A stretch of 64,000 bases of DNA from Anaerolineae bacterium (GCA_022843745.1 JALHNB010000002.1:62001-126000), one strand, 5' to 3'; shown: positions 26,181 to 34,173, numbered from the stretch's first letter. Translations and numbers: made by a program. The notes: generated by a model from the sequence alone, not told the origin.

Positions 26181-26523
26181 GATGTTACTACCTTTCAGGA
26201 GTGTTAAGCATATAAAGGCGCAATGCGTTGATGAAGTTGTCGATGATAAGCGGCATTCAGTGAATGATTTCGCGCTTTCTTGAAGCGTTATCTGACAAGA
26301 TACTATAAAAATCTTCCACCCGATTACGCCGAAACCTCGTTACATTTCGCCTTAATTTCGAAAATATTCATAACCTGTATAGCCAAAGTTCTGCAACTTA
26401 CCAAGCATTTGCGCGTATTAAACGATAATCAAACACCGAATCATTGGGGGACTCTGCGAATCGAGGGCAGCACAGTGGTAAAATAAGAGTGTTGTTTCAT
26501 TCCATTTGAGGAGAACGGATTTC
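26181..26523 (+). promoter_or_regulatory. 343-base non-coding spacer with a candidate promoter of the E2-like operon
   Basis: No convincing gene on either strand. Near its end TGGTAAAAT (26476-26484) reads as an extended -10 (TGN then TAAAAT) without a recognisable -35, 40 bases before the ATG at 26524. The leftward half must hold the promoter of the secreted-protein gene. I see no dyads of note. Confidence 0.4.
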
Positions 26524-26997
26524 ATGGCAGCATGGTGGGGATCGCGGAACAAGGTTGACCCTCGCTTACAGGTCGAGGTTGAAGCGATGCGGGCGACGTT
26601 TGGCAATACATTTAAGCTGGTTGTGCCGCAGTTTGGCCTGTTATATTGGCAGGGTACGGTAGAGGTGAATTTATCGACGCTCAAGTCGCCGGAACACGTC
26701 CTGAAAATTGTTTACCCCAATGAGTATCCAAATCGTCCGGCGGAGGCTTATGTCCTCAAGCCGCATATTTACAGCGAAAAACATCAATACGAAGATGGTC
26801 AGCTTTGCCTGTTCAACCCCAAAGATGGTGAGCAGTATGGCTGGAATCCCGGTCAATCGACAGCCGTCACCATCAGCAAGTGGGCGATTGAATGGCTTTA
26901 TGCCTACTATACCTGGCGCGTGATCGGCGAATGGCCGGGTGTTGAGGAACGGATCAACCCCAAAACGCCGCTGTCCCCACGACGGCGAGGATTTTAA
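26524..26997 (+). CDS. E2 (ubiquitin-conjugating, UBC-fold) family protein
   Basis: 157 residues from ATG 26524, with GAGGAGA nine bases upstream (a TTG at 26506 is possible but unlikely). The UBC pattern is readable: strand pairs LLYWQGTVEVNLSTLKS and HVLKIVYPNEYPNRPAEAYV with the YPxxP turn, then a loop EKHQYEDGQLCLFNPKDG and helices KWAIEWLYAYYTW. Cys95 in DGQLCLF corresponds to the active-site cysteine of E2 enzymes; the usual HPN is HQY, as in other bacterial E2-like groups where a nearby His precedes DG-x-x-C. It would accept a ubiquitin-like protein from an E1 and pass it on. It begins an operon with a JAB protein and an E1/ThiF enzyme, which strongly supports the call. No ubiquitin-like gene is adjacent. 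Confidence 0.8.
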   Translation: MAAWWGSRNKVDPRLQVEVEAMRATFGNTFKLVVPQFGLLYWQGTVEVNLSTLKSPEHVLKIVYPNEYPNRPAEAYVLKPHIYSEKHQYEDGQLCLFNPKDGEQYGWNPGQSTAVTISKWAIEWLYAYYTWRVIGEWPGVEERINPKTPLSPRRRGF

Positions 26998-26999
26998 TT

Positions 27000-28058
27000 A
27001 TGATGCGAGCATTAAATGGGCGAAGTGTGCCTAATCTGGTGATGGCGCAGCGTGTTCTGAACAAGATGGCTGCGGCAGCGCAGCATTACATTGAAGATGA
27101 AACAGGCGAGGCGATGGTCGGGCTGGTTGTGCCGGGGAATCATACCAACGGCGTTCCTACCCTCTATGTACTGGATACGATCTCGCCGGACAGCAGCGCC
27201 GTGCGCCAGATGCACACCTTCCAGCAAGGCGACGAACTGCAATACGACATGTTCGAATGGCTCAATGAAAATTGGAGTCTGTATCGTGTAAAACGGATCA
27301 GTTATGCCGGAAAACAGCTGGCTGCCAAATGGGATGTCCCGCTTTCCCACCTCGGCGATTGGCACAAGCAGCCCGGTTTTATGATCCAGCCCAGCGGTGG
27401 CGACTTGATGACCGCGCTGAACATGCTCGATGACCCTGAAAACGGCTTCGATTTTTTGCTTGTCCCGATTGTAACGCTGGGACATCCCCCAACCATTGCG
27501 GGTGCGGGGGTCAACTTTTTGACGATGCCGCAGGGCGATGGGACAAATATGCGCGTCGATTTCTGGTATATCGACGGTAAATCGCGCCTGTTTCAGCCGA
27601 TCATCCCGGCGGTATATCCCGATCATCTGCTGCCGATGCTGCCGGATTACCCCTGGCATCTGGTTCATCCTGAAAATCTGAATCGCGAGTACAGCAAGCT
27701 GCAAAACGATGGATTGTTTACGTCCGTCGTGTTATGGGACGCGGATGACGAACCGCCGCTGGAAATCTGCCTCATGACTGCACGGGTGGGCGCGGATCGC
27801 ATTTTAATAATCATCACGCCCTGGGATTACCCCAAGCGAGCGCCGCAAGCACGGGTCGCCCCCTTCGTTCAGATGACTGACGATGATGACATGTATGAAA
27901 TTTTTGAGATGCTATGGGAACAGTCCAAACCTGTAGCTGATCCGCCGGGCTGGAAGTGGTCGTCAGAATCGGATTTGCTCACCTATGTTCGGGCTGTCGA
28001 GTCTGCGCTAGGGATTAAATCTGAGGCATCCAGTATGGAAAACAAGGAACAACCATGA
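27000..28058 (+). CDS. JAB/MPN-domain protein with altered metal site, plus C-terminal UBC/RWD-like region
   Basis: 352 residues. Residues 1-145 follow the prokaryotic JAB (Mov34/MPN/PAD-1) layout: ETGEAMVGLVVPG (Glu35 or Glu37), TLYVLDTISPDSS, then SHLGDWHKQPGFMIQPSGGD with His122, Ser132 and Asp135. The canonical motif is H-x-H-P...S-x-x-D; here the second His is Gln124 (codon CAG), so one zinc ligand is missing. Residues about 150-310 hold a second alpha/beta domain with LFTSVVLWDADDEPPLEI and IIITPWDYPKRAPQARV, which resembles the YPxxPP turn of a UBC/RWD fold without an obvious catalytic Cys. JAB proteins remove or process ubiquitin-like proteins. Overlaps the E1 gene by ATGA, three bases after the E2 stop. 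Confidence 0.75.
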   Translation: MMRALNGRSVPNLVMAQRVLNKMAAAAQHYIEDETGEAMVGLVVPGNHTNGVPTLYVLDTISPDSSAVRQMHTFQQGDELQYDMFEWLNENWSLYRVKRISYAGKQLAAKWDVPLSHLGDWHKQPGFMIQPSGGDLMTALNMLDDPENGFDFLLVPIVTLGHPPTIAGAGVNFLTMPQGDGTNMRVDFWYIDGKSRLFQPIIPAVYPDHLLPMLPDYPWHLVHPENLNREYSKLQNDGLFTSVVLWDADDEPPLEICLMTARVGADRILIIITPWDYPKRAPQARVAPFVQMTDDDDMYEIFEMLWEQSKPVADPPGWKWSSESDLLTYVRAVESALGIKSEASSMENKEQP

Positions 28059-28966
28059 GTTGGAATCGTGTGGAACGGCTCATCGGCTCGGATAATCTGG
28101 CGCGGTTGGCAGGCAAGCGCGTCGCGGTTGTCGGACTGGGATCGGGCGGCGGTGCAGTCGCATTGAATCTGGCGATGAGTGGCGTTGGCAATTTTATTCT
28201 GGTCGATGATGACGTGCTGGAAGAAAGCAACGTTGTGCGCCATGTCGCGGATCGACGCTATATCGGGCAGTCGAAAGCTGAGGCCGTCGCCGATCTGATT
28301 CGCCATCGGAACCCGAAAGCCACGATTGAGGTGCGTGTGGGGCGTGTCGAACAAAATATGGACGCGCTCGATCATATCGACATTCTGGTATCCGCTGTCG
28401 ATGGCGAAGGTCCAAAATATGCGCTGAATCAGGCGGCGCTGAATCGTACTCTGACCGCTGTCTACGCGGGTGTTTACGAGCGCGGCGAGGGTGGTGATGC
28501 TGTCGTGATTTATCCGTATGACGGGCCGTGTTATGCGTGCTGGGCGGCTGAACTGCGCGAGGGATTGACCATCACCAGTACGAATACGGGTGAACTGGAT
28601 TACGGCATGATCGGTCCGGAGGGTACATTGGAGGCCGAGCCGGGTTTATGGCTGCACGTCACGCGCGTGGCGACAGTTCAAACACACCTGATTCTCAATG
28701 AATTGTTAAAAGGCACTGACGTTTATGAGCCGATGCCGGGTAACACGGTTATACTGGCAAATAGTGCGCTCGAAATCGTCAATGGACAGGTCAGCCAGCC
28801 ACAGACAGCCGTTTGGGTCACGATTGATCGCGATCCTGAATGTCTGGTGTGCGGGGATAAACTGCGTAACCGCGCTGTCTTGACCGATGGACGCGAAGAA
28901 AGCGGTCTATCGTTGGCAGATTTGATGGATACGACAGGAATCGTATTGCAAGAGGACGAGGACTAA
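28055..28966 (+). CDS. E1/ThiF/MoeB-like adenylyltransferase
   Basis: 303 residues. The nucleotide-binding signature RVAVVGLGSGGGAVALNLA (22-40) and VDDDVLEESNVVRH (50-63, the DxD..xxSNxxR element) are complete, followed by QSKAEAVADLIRHRNP and VSAVDGEGPKYALNQAA. Zinc is probably held by Cys159/Cys162 (GPCYACW) and Cys263/Cys266 (ECLVCG). These are the only cysteines, so there is no candidate thioester Cys in the crossover loop around residues 168-190; activation without an E1 thioester, as in MoeB and ThiF, or a different nucleophile would be needed. Starts inside the stop of the JAB gene (ATGA) and ends one base before the next ATG: one tight operon. The fold call is secure, the partner is not known. 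Confidence 0.88.
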   Translation: MSWNRVERLIGSDNLARLAGKRVAVVGLGSGGGAVALNLAMSGVGNFILVDDDVLEESNVVRHVADRRYIGQSKAEAVADLIRHRNPKATIEVRVGRVEQNMDALDHIDILVSAVDGEGPKYALNQAALNRTLTAVYAGVYERGEGGDAVVIYPYDGPCYACWAAELREGLTITSTNTGELDYGMIGPEGTLEAEPGLWLHVTRVATVQTHLILNELLKGTDVYEPMPGNTVILANSALEIVNGQVSQPQTAVWVTIDRDPECLVCGDKLRNRAVLTDGREESGLSLADLMDTTGIVLQEDED

Positions 28967-28967
28967 C

Positions 28968-29300
28968 ATGGAAGATCAAAATAATATTCCGGTGAACAAC
29001 GAAGAGCCAGAGGCAGGTGGACAAACAGCAGTGCCTCCGCCTGCGCCGCCGGAAGCACCGCACCCCGAACCACCCGTAAGTGCCAGTAATGGTGGTTTTG
29101 ACGACGAGGTGATGACAGATCGGCTGGAACGGCTGGGCGGCGAACCCGCGCCAGTCATTACGCCGGAAGAATTTGCACGTTTGCAGCAGGAGGGACGGGT
29201 GAATATCGACTCGCGAGGCCGCGTGCGTACCACCCGCCGCAGCGATAACGATGCAGGTGTTTCGCTGCGCAAGCGCCGGGCGTGGTATGTCCACCAGTGA
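28968..29300 (+). CDS. Small disordered acidic/proline-rich protein in the E1-E2-JAB operon
   Basis: 110 residues. Residues 1-45 are rich in Pro, Glu, Ala and Gly and surely disordered. A helical patch follows (DDEVMTDRLERLGG, then TPEEFARLQQEGRVNIDSRG), and the end is basic (RVRTTRRSDN, SLRKRRAWYVHQ). No beta-grasp pattern and no C-terminal Gly-Gly, so it is not a recognisable ubiquitin-like protein even though it sits where such a gene might be. It begins one base after the E1 stop (AGGAC before the ATG) and overlaps the next gene by 14 bases. It could be an adaptor or a target of the conjugation enzymes; this is inference. Confidence 0.7.
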   Translation: MEDQNNIPVNNEEPEAGGQTAVPPPAPPEAPHPEPPVSASNGGFDDEVMTDRLERLGGEPAPVITPEEFARLQQEGRVNIDSRGRVRTTRRSDNDAGVSLRKRRAWYVHQ

Positions 29301-30477
29301 CCCAGGGCAGGCGCTCCGCCAGGCACTTGTCCAATCGCTCAAACAAAAAGGCGAGCTAACCGATTCCCTCATGGAGGCGGCGTTTCTGGCTGTGCCGCGT
29401 CATGCTTTCCTGCCGGATATTCCGCTGGAACAGGCTTACGCGGATGACGCGATTCCGGTGAAGCGTGATCCTGATGGCTCTGTCGTCAGCTCCGCCAGCC
29501 AGCCCACCATGATTGCGATGATGCTGCGGCAGCTTCGGCTGAGTCCGGGCGATAATGTGCTGGAAATTGGCGCGGGGACGGGCTATAACGCCGCCCTGAT
29601 GCAGCATATCGTCGGCGAAGAAGGCAATGTCACAACGCTTGAACTCGATAAAGACATGGTGCAGACCGCGCAGGCCAATTTGCAGCGTATTTCCAGCGGC
29701 GATCATATCCGTGTGGTTCACGCTGATGGTGCAGCCGGATATGCCCCGCGCGCATCCTATGATCGCATCATCGCCACCGTTGGCATCTGGGATATTCCAG
29801 TTGCCTGGGTCAAGCAGTTGAAGCCAAAGGGGATTATCGTCGCGCCGCTGTGGGTGGATGCCGGACAGGTGAGCGCGGCGTTTACGATCCAATCGGACAA
29901 TACGCTGTACAGCCCCAATAATCTGCCGTGTGGATTCATTCAATTACGTGGCGCGGCGGCGGGGCCTACTGTGATTCGGCGTGTGGGTAGTTCTTCGTTA
30001 GTCCTGATTTCTAACGACGTTGTTTCGATTGATATGGCGGCACTGCATTCATTATTTTCAGAAGATTTTGAGCAAAGTGTGCTGGATATTCGGCTGAAGT
30101 CTGGGGAATATACGACGGGTTTTCTGCCCTATCTGACATTAAACACCCCCAGAGGTACGACTTTCACGGCCTACACGATCACGACCAACGAACAAGCCTA
30201 TGGGATCAGCGGGCATGGTTTCGGTTTGTTGACTTCGGGCAGCGCGTGTTTTGTGCCGCTGGAAGGTCATGGCGAGGTGCATACATTTGGTGCGCCGGAT
30301 ACCCTCATGGCGCTGCAAGAATCGCTGGCGGCCTGGGATCGGGCTGGACGGCCCGGTGCTAAGGACGTTCGCCTGCGCATGATTCCAATCGAACAGATGA
30401 AACCTGCGATCAACACAGGAAAAGTATTTACTCGTGACGATCACTATCTGCACGTCTGGCAGGACATTGCGAAATGA
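29287..30477 (+). CDS. Protein-L-isoaspartate O-methyltransferase family protein with C-terminal extension
   Basis: 396 residues from ATG 29287, chosen because MSTSDPGQALRQALVQSLKQ aligns with the usual PCMT start; ATG 29251 is also in frame. Residues 20-215 are a PCMT domain: VPRHAFLPDIPLEQAYADDA, SSASQPTMIAMMLRQL, the SAM-binding VLEIGAGTGYNAALMQHI, VTTLELDKDMVQTAQ, then YDRIIATVGIWDIPVAWVKQ and LWVDAG. The enzyme methylates isoaspartate in damaged proteins. About 180 extra C-terminal residues form a beta-rich domain (TAYTITTNEQAYGISGHGFG, EVHTFGAPDTLMALQES) seen in some longer bacterial PCMT relatives. It overlaps its neighbours by 14 and 4 bases, so it is in the same operon as the E2-JAB-E1 genes, but this may only be convenience. 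Confidence 0.85.
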   Translation: MSTSDPGQALRQALVQSLKQKGELTDSLMEAAFLAVPRHAFLPDIPLEQAYADDAIPVKRDPDGSVVSSASQPTMIAMMLRQLRLSPGDNVLEIGAGTGYNAALMQHIVGEEGNVTTLELDKDMVQTAQANLQRISSGDHIRVVHADGAAGYAPRASYDRIIATVGIWDIPVAWVKQLKPKGIIVAPLWVDAGQVSAAFTIQSDNTLYSPNNLPCGFIQLRGAAAGPTVIRRVGSSSLVLISNDVVSIDMAALHSLFSEDFEQSVLDIRLKSGEYTTGFLPYLTLNTPRGTTFTAYTITTNEQAYGISGHGFGLLTSGSACFVPLEGHGEVHTFGAPDTLMALQESLAAWDRAGRPGAKDVRLRMIPIEQMKPAINTGKVFTRDDHYLHVWQDIAK

Positions 30478-31118
30478 TAACGCTTGACGCGGTGCGCACG
30501 GCTGTTCATCTGGTGGACTTTGATACGGTTGCGGCGCAGCGGCGCATGTTTCCCGGCTCGCGTCCGCTGGAAGCGACTAAAACCGAACGTTCGCGGCAGG
30601 CGGGTGTTCTGCTCCTGCTTTATCCCCATGCCAATGACTTGAATATCGTGCTGACGCGCCGGACAGAAACATTGCGCGGTCACAGTGGACAGATCAGCTT
30701 TCCCGGCGGCAGGCGCGACCCTTCTGACGATTCCTTCATCACGACAGCGCTGCGCGAAGCCTGTGAGGAACTGGGTATCTGCGATTCGGTAAATGTCGTC
30801 GGTGCTTTGACTCCTATTTATATCCCGCCCAGCGATTTCGAGGTTTTCCCGATTGTTGGTGCTCTGGATACGCCGCCCGTCTATCACCCAAATCCTGACG
30901 AAGTGGCGGAAGTTTTCGCGGTTTCGCTGGAGGAACTGCTGGACGAACGCCTGAAAATTGAGGAATATCGCGATTTTCAGGGGCAGCGGGTGCTCATTCC
31001 CTACTATGGCTTTCATGGTCACAAGGTCTGGGGCGCGACAGCCATCATGCTCAGTGAATTTGAGCAGCGTTTGCGCTTCGTACTGGAAAAAGAATCACGG
31101 TTGAAGACTCTGCGCTAG
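30474..31118 (+). CDS. Nudix hydrolase, CoA diphosphatase type
   Basis: 214 residues. The Nudix box is GGRRDPSDDSF...ALREACEELGI, with the REAxEELG core at about residues 98-106. Directly before it LTRRTETLRGHSGQISFPGG matches the NuCoA motif (L-T-x-R-x-x-x-L-R-x-H-x-G-Q-x-x-F-P-G-G) of coenzyme A pyrophosphatases, which split CoA into phosphopantetheine and 3',5'-ADP. Cytoplasmic. ATGA overlap with the PCMT gene. The end of the operon: the next 218 bases hold no gene, only a weak CTCACC...GGTGAG hairpin near 31186-31209 followed by T-rich sequence that may terminate transcription. Confidence 0.88.
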   Translation: MITLDAVRTAVHLVDFDTVAAQRRMFPGSRPLEATKTERSRQAGVLLLLYPHANDLNIVLTRRTETLRGHSGQISFPGGRRDPSDDSFITTALREACEELGICDSVNVVGALTPIYIPPSDFEVFPIVGALDTPPVYHPNPDEVAEVFAVSLEELLDERLKIEEYRDFQGQRVLIPYYGFHGHKVWGATAIMLSEFEQRLRFVLEKESRLKTLR

Positions 31119-31185
31119 CACTTCCTGTGCCCCTACTTGTCCTATTCTTACCTCGTAAATCTCTCCTATATTGCTCTCATTCACC

Positions 31186-31225
31186 TCACCTATTCGCTTG
31201 TCGGTGAGTTCTCCTATTTTTTTCT
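31186..31225 (+). terminator. Possible weak terminator after the Nudix gene
   Basis: CTCACC and GGTGAG frame a twelve-base loop, followed by TTCTCC and then a run of T. The six-pair stem is short and the T run is delayed by six bases, so the call is weak. Confidence 0.35.
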
Positions 31226-31336
31226 TATGTTCGCAGATGCAATTTTTATATTTTGCCGATGCCTCTCTTATACGGCGTGGATAGTATAAAGCACATAACC
31301 AACCTTAATTGTAAGACATCAGATGGAGAGAAAACC

Positions 31337-31735
31337 ATGTTTGTGCGTCAACCTTCGTTCGTAAATCCTCGCCGTGTTTATTTCAACGCTGAGAAGGCCG
31401 TTGAGCGCGTCTATCGTCTGCCGGTAGATGTTTATGCCACCGAGGAAAACATTATTCTGACCGCTTCAGTGCCTGGCCTGCGCCCGGAAGACCTGGAAAT
31501 TACCCTCGATGACGATACGCTTGTCATTCGCGGTGAAACCAGCGGTGTGAATGCCGATGCCCATTATCTATTGAGTGAGCGTTTTCACGGTAAATTTGAG
31601 CGCCGCCTGACCATCAACGTCCCGGTTAATATCGCCGCCGCCGAAGCAACCTTTGACAATGGTGTCCTGAATCTGGTGCTACCAAAGGCTGAGGAAGCCA
31701 AACCGCACCGCATTGTGGTCAAATCCGCCGAGTAA
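31337..31735 (+). CDS. Small heat-shock protein, Hsp20/alpha-crystallin family
   Basis: 132 residues from ATG 31337 (GGAGAG before it); a longer in-frame start at 31253 lies in the leader and lacks a site. The alpha-crystallin domain spans residues about 27-128: LPVDVYATEENIILTASVPG, LRPEDLEITLDDDTLVIRGE, then FHGKFERRLTINVPVNIAAA and the G-V-L-N-L-V-L-P signature near the end. The C-terminal I-x-V (IVVKSAE) provides an IXI-like anchor. ATP-independent holdase. Single-gene unit with its own terminator. No CIRCE element is visible upstream. Confidence 0.92.
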   Translation: MFVRQPSFVNPRRVYFNAEKAVERVYRLPVDVYATEENIILTASVPGLRPEDLEITLDDDTLVIRGETSGVNADAHYLLSERFHGKFERRLTINVPVNIAAAEATFDNGVLNLVLPKAEEAKPHRIVVKSAE

Positions 31736-31758
31736 TCGTAAATCTTGTATCAGAAATC

Positions 31759-31787
31759 AAAAGCACACTATAACAGTGTGCTTTTTT
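31759..31787 (+). terminator. Rho-independent terminator of hsp20
   Basis: AAAAGCACACT (31759-31769) pairs perfectly with AGTGTGCTTTT (31775-31785) around the loop ATAAC, followed by more T. The best intrinsic terminator in the window. Confidence 0.92.
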
Positions 31788-31900
31788 GTTTGACGTGGCA
31801 GCTAAATAGAGTGACAATTAAAATGTGGGATAGATACACATCCCGTTCATATCGTCAAAAGCCCGCCTGCAAATGAAGGTTATCGGCAAAGGGAACTTCC

Positions 31901-32833
31901 ATGGACGAACGACACGTACTGGTCATCGGTTCGGCAAGTCGAGATGTCAAAGGCCGCCCCAACACAGAGATCAAACAAGGTGTTTCCAATCCGGGACGTG
32001 TTCACAGACGGGTAGGCGGTGTGGCACGAAATATCGCCGAAAACTTGGCGCGTCTGGAAGTGGAAACTATTTTGCTGACGGCTGTAGGGCGCGATTCCAG
32101 CGGAAAACATGTCATCAAAAACTGTGAGGCCAGCGGTATCAATACCTCACACATTCGCATTATTTCCGGCGCACGAACGAGCAGTTATATGATGTTGATG
32201 CAGGCGAACGGTGATTTGCTGGCGGCGATCAGCGATTTTGAAGTGATCGAGTCGATTGACGCAGACTATCTGGAAAGCTGCGCTGCGCTTTTCCAGAGCG
32301 CGGGCATGATCGTCATTGATGCCACCCTTTCCCCGGCAGCACTGGCGAAAGTTTTTGAGATGGCCGCGCGATATGATGTCCGTGTGTGTGCGGACCCAAC
32401 CTCGCCAATTTTAGCTGGGCGGCTGTGCGACTATATTGGTCAACTCTATATGGTTTGCCCGAATGCCGCCGAGACAACCGCGCTTTGTGGCCTCGATAGC
32501 CCCGCGCATGATTTTGAGAGTGCCATGAATGCTGCCCGGCATCTGGTATCGCTCGGCACGAAAATTGCTGTGGTCACGATGGCTGAAAAAGGTCTGGCGT
32601 ATGCCGATGGCAGCGGCGGTGGTTTTATTCCCGCTATCAATACCCGTGTTGTCGATTCGAGCGGCGCAGGGGATGCCTTTAGCGCGGCGGTCATTTTTGG
32701 CCTGCTCAACGATGTGCCTGTTGATGAAGCCATGCGCCTGGGAGTCACGGCTGCATCTCTGACTCTACAAAGTTCACTGACGGTCTTACCAGATTTGAGT
32801 CAGGAACTGCTCTACGACAAATTAGCGATTTAA
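31901..32833 (+). CDS. PfkB-family carbohydrate kinase, pseudouridine kinase-like
   Basis: 310 residues. PfkB signature one is GGVARNIAENLARL (about 38-51), and signature two is VVDSSGAGDAFSAAVIFGLL (about 250) with the catalytic Asp of GAGDAF. The N-terminal VIGSASRDVKGRP and the ARNIAENLARLE stretch are closest, as I recall, to PsuK, the pseudouridine kinase that prepares pseudouridine for cleavage by PsuG. No psuG lies beside it, so ribokinase- or adenosine-kinase-like sugars remain possible. Stands alone between terminators; GGCAAAGGGAAC precedes the ATG. Confidence 0.85.
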   Translation: MDERHVLVIGSASRDVKGRPNTEIKQGVSNPGRVHRRVGGVARNIAENLARLEVETILLTAVGRDSSGKHVIKNCEASGINTSHIRIISGARTSSYMMLMQANGDLLAAISDFEVIESIDADYLESCAALFQSAGMIVIDATLSPAALAKVFEMAARYDVRVCADPTSPILAGRLCDYIGQLYMVCPNAAETTALCGLDSPAHDFESAMNAARHLVSLGTKIAVVTMAEKGLAYADGSGGGFIPAINTRVVDSSGAGDAFSAAVIFGLLNDVPVDEAMRLGVTAASLTLQSSLTVLPDLSQELLYDKLAI

Positions 32834-32863
32834 CCCGCATAACATCTTTTCCCAAACATCGGC

Positions 32864-32889
32864 GGTGAGATGTTAGATATTTTCTCACC
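32864..32889. other. 7-bp perfect hairpin between the PfkB and TPR genes
   Basis: GGTGAGA (32864-32870) and TCTCACC (32883-32889) with a twelve-base loop. No T run, so it is either a weak terminator or an operator for the following gene. Confidence 0.4.
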
Positions 32890-32954
32890 ATGCAAACCTG
32901 AATTCTGTTGTAAAATGTCAAGCAAACCAATGTGTAATGCGGAAAAAGTGTGCC

Positions 32955-34142
32955 ATGCGCAAGTTTAGCGTTCTCATCGCCTTTATCGTTATGCTAAGTG
33001 TCATCAGTTCGGCTAATGCTCAGGATTCTGGGGAGCAGGCATCGCCCCAAACACAAGAGTCAAGTGTGTCCATCGTGGTTGCCCCCGAACTGCTTTTTAA
33101 AGGGCAAGCGGCACTTGATGAGCAAAGCTTTGATCGAGCCATTATGGATTACAGCCTTTTTATTCTGCTCAATCCCACCTACAGCCAGGGCTATTTTAGC
33201 CGAGGCCTGAGCTATCAGGCATTGGGCGAACTGGACAGCGCATTGAATGATGTTTCGCAAGCGTTGGAATATCCATCGCCTGCGCCAGAATATACGTCTT
33301 TGTTATATTTCACACGCGCTCAGATTTACATTCAGAAAGACGAAATCGATTCCGCACTGAGCGATCTGGATGCTTCGATTGAGGCATATCCGGAATCGAC
33401 TGAGAGCTTGCTGCTGCGGGCGCGTGTCTACAGTTTTCAACAGCGCCTGGATGATGCACTGAATGATTACGCATCTGTGATTCGCATAGAACCTGAGAAT
33501 ACGGATGCTTATCTGGAACGCGGCACACTCAATTATCAACTGCGCCACCTGGATGAGGCGCTGGATGACTATAACCATGCGCTTGAAATTAACCCCGATA
33601 ATATTCAGGGTTATGTTGACCGTGCGATTTTGCACAACGCGAATGCCGATTTTCAATCCGCGTTGGCAGATGTCAATACGGCGATTGACATGAGTCCCAA
33701 TACGGGCAGCCTGTATTTTCTGCGTGGCTCAATCAATGAACAGGCAAAAAATATCCCTCAAGCCGCCTCAGATTATTTTCGGGCGTTAAATTTGGGACAG
33801 ACTCGCATTTTCACAGCCCCGGATTCAGCGACCAGCAGCCAATCTTTTACACTTGAGATGAGCGAAGGCTGGGTTTATCACATTCCATTCGAAGCATCTG
33901 CTGGACAAAAAGTGACCGCTCAGGCCAGTCAAATAAATCCAGATGTGGTTGATCCGCTATTGGTCATTGTCGATGCAAACGAGAATGCTTTGGTCGCCAA
34001 TGATGACGCGGCTGTTGGTAATCTGAATGCCGTAATTGAAGACTACGAAATTCCCGAAGATGGGCTATATACGTTGATCGTCGGTCATGCACGGGGTGGA
34101 TTTAACGGCAACATTACCGTCTCGCTGGATTTTGGCGATTAA
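32955..34142 (+). CDS. Secreted TPR protein with C-terminal PPC-like domain
   Basis: 395 residues from ATG 32955. Signal peptide FSVLIAFIVMLSVISSANA, cleaved near residue 22. Residues about 50-280 contain six or seven TPR units (for example FDRAIMDYSLFILLNPTYSQ, LDDALNDYASVIRIEPENTD, LDEALDDYNHALEINPDN). The last 115 residues form a beta-sandwich like the pre-peptidase C-terminal (PPC) domain: WVYHIPFEASAGQKVTAQA, VVDPLLVIVDANENALVAND and EDGLYTLIVGHARGG. A TPR array outside the membrane suggests a scaffold for surface proteins. No anchor visible. Confidence 0.85.
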   Translation: MRKFSVLIAFIVMLSVISSANAQDSGEQASPQTQESSVSIVVAPELLFKGQAALDEQSFDRAIMDYSLFILLNPTYSQGYFSRGLSYQALGELDSALNDVSQALEYPSPAPEYTSLLYFTRAQIYIQKDEIDSALSDLDASIEAYPESTESLLLRARVYSFQQRLDDALNDYASVIRIEPENTDAYLERGTLNYQLRHLDEALDDYNHALEINPDNIQGYVDRAILHNANADFQSALADVNTAIDMSPNTGSLYFLRGSINEQAKNIPQAASDYFRALNLGQTRIFTAPDSATSSQSFTLEMSEGWVYHIPFEASAGQKVTAQASQINPDVVDPLLVIVDANENALVANDDAAVGNLNAVIEDYEIPEDGLYTLIVGHARGGFNGNITVSLDFGD

Positions 34143-34173
34143 CGGCAGCGACTATTTAACGGTAGCAAACTAT

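Noticed and set aside
26524-28966. Full CBASS or Bil defence system
   Set aside because: No CD-NTase, effector or ubiquitin-like gene is next to the E2-JAB-E1 genes, and the E1 and E2 are separate chains.
28968-29300. Ubiquitin-like modifier
   Set aside because: No beta-grasp strand pattern and no C-terminal glycine; the N-terminal half is disordered.
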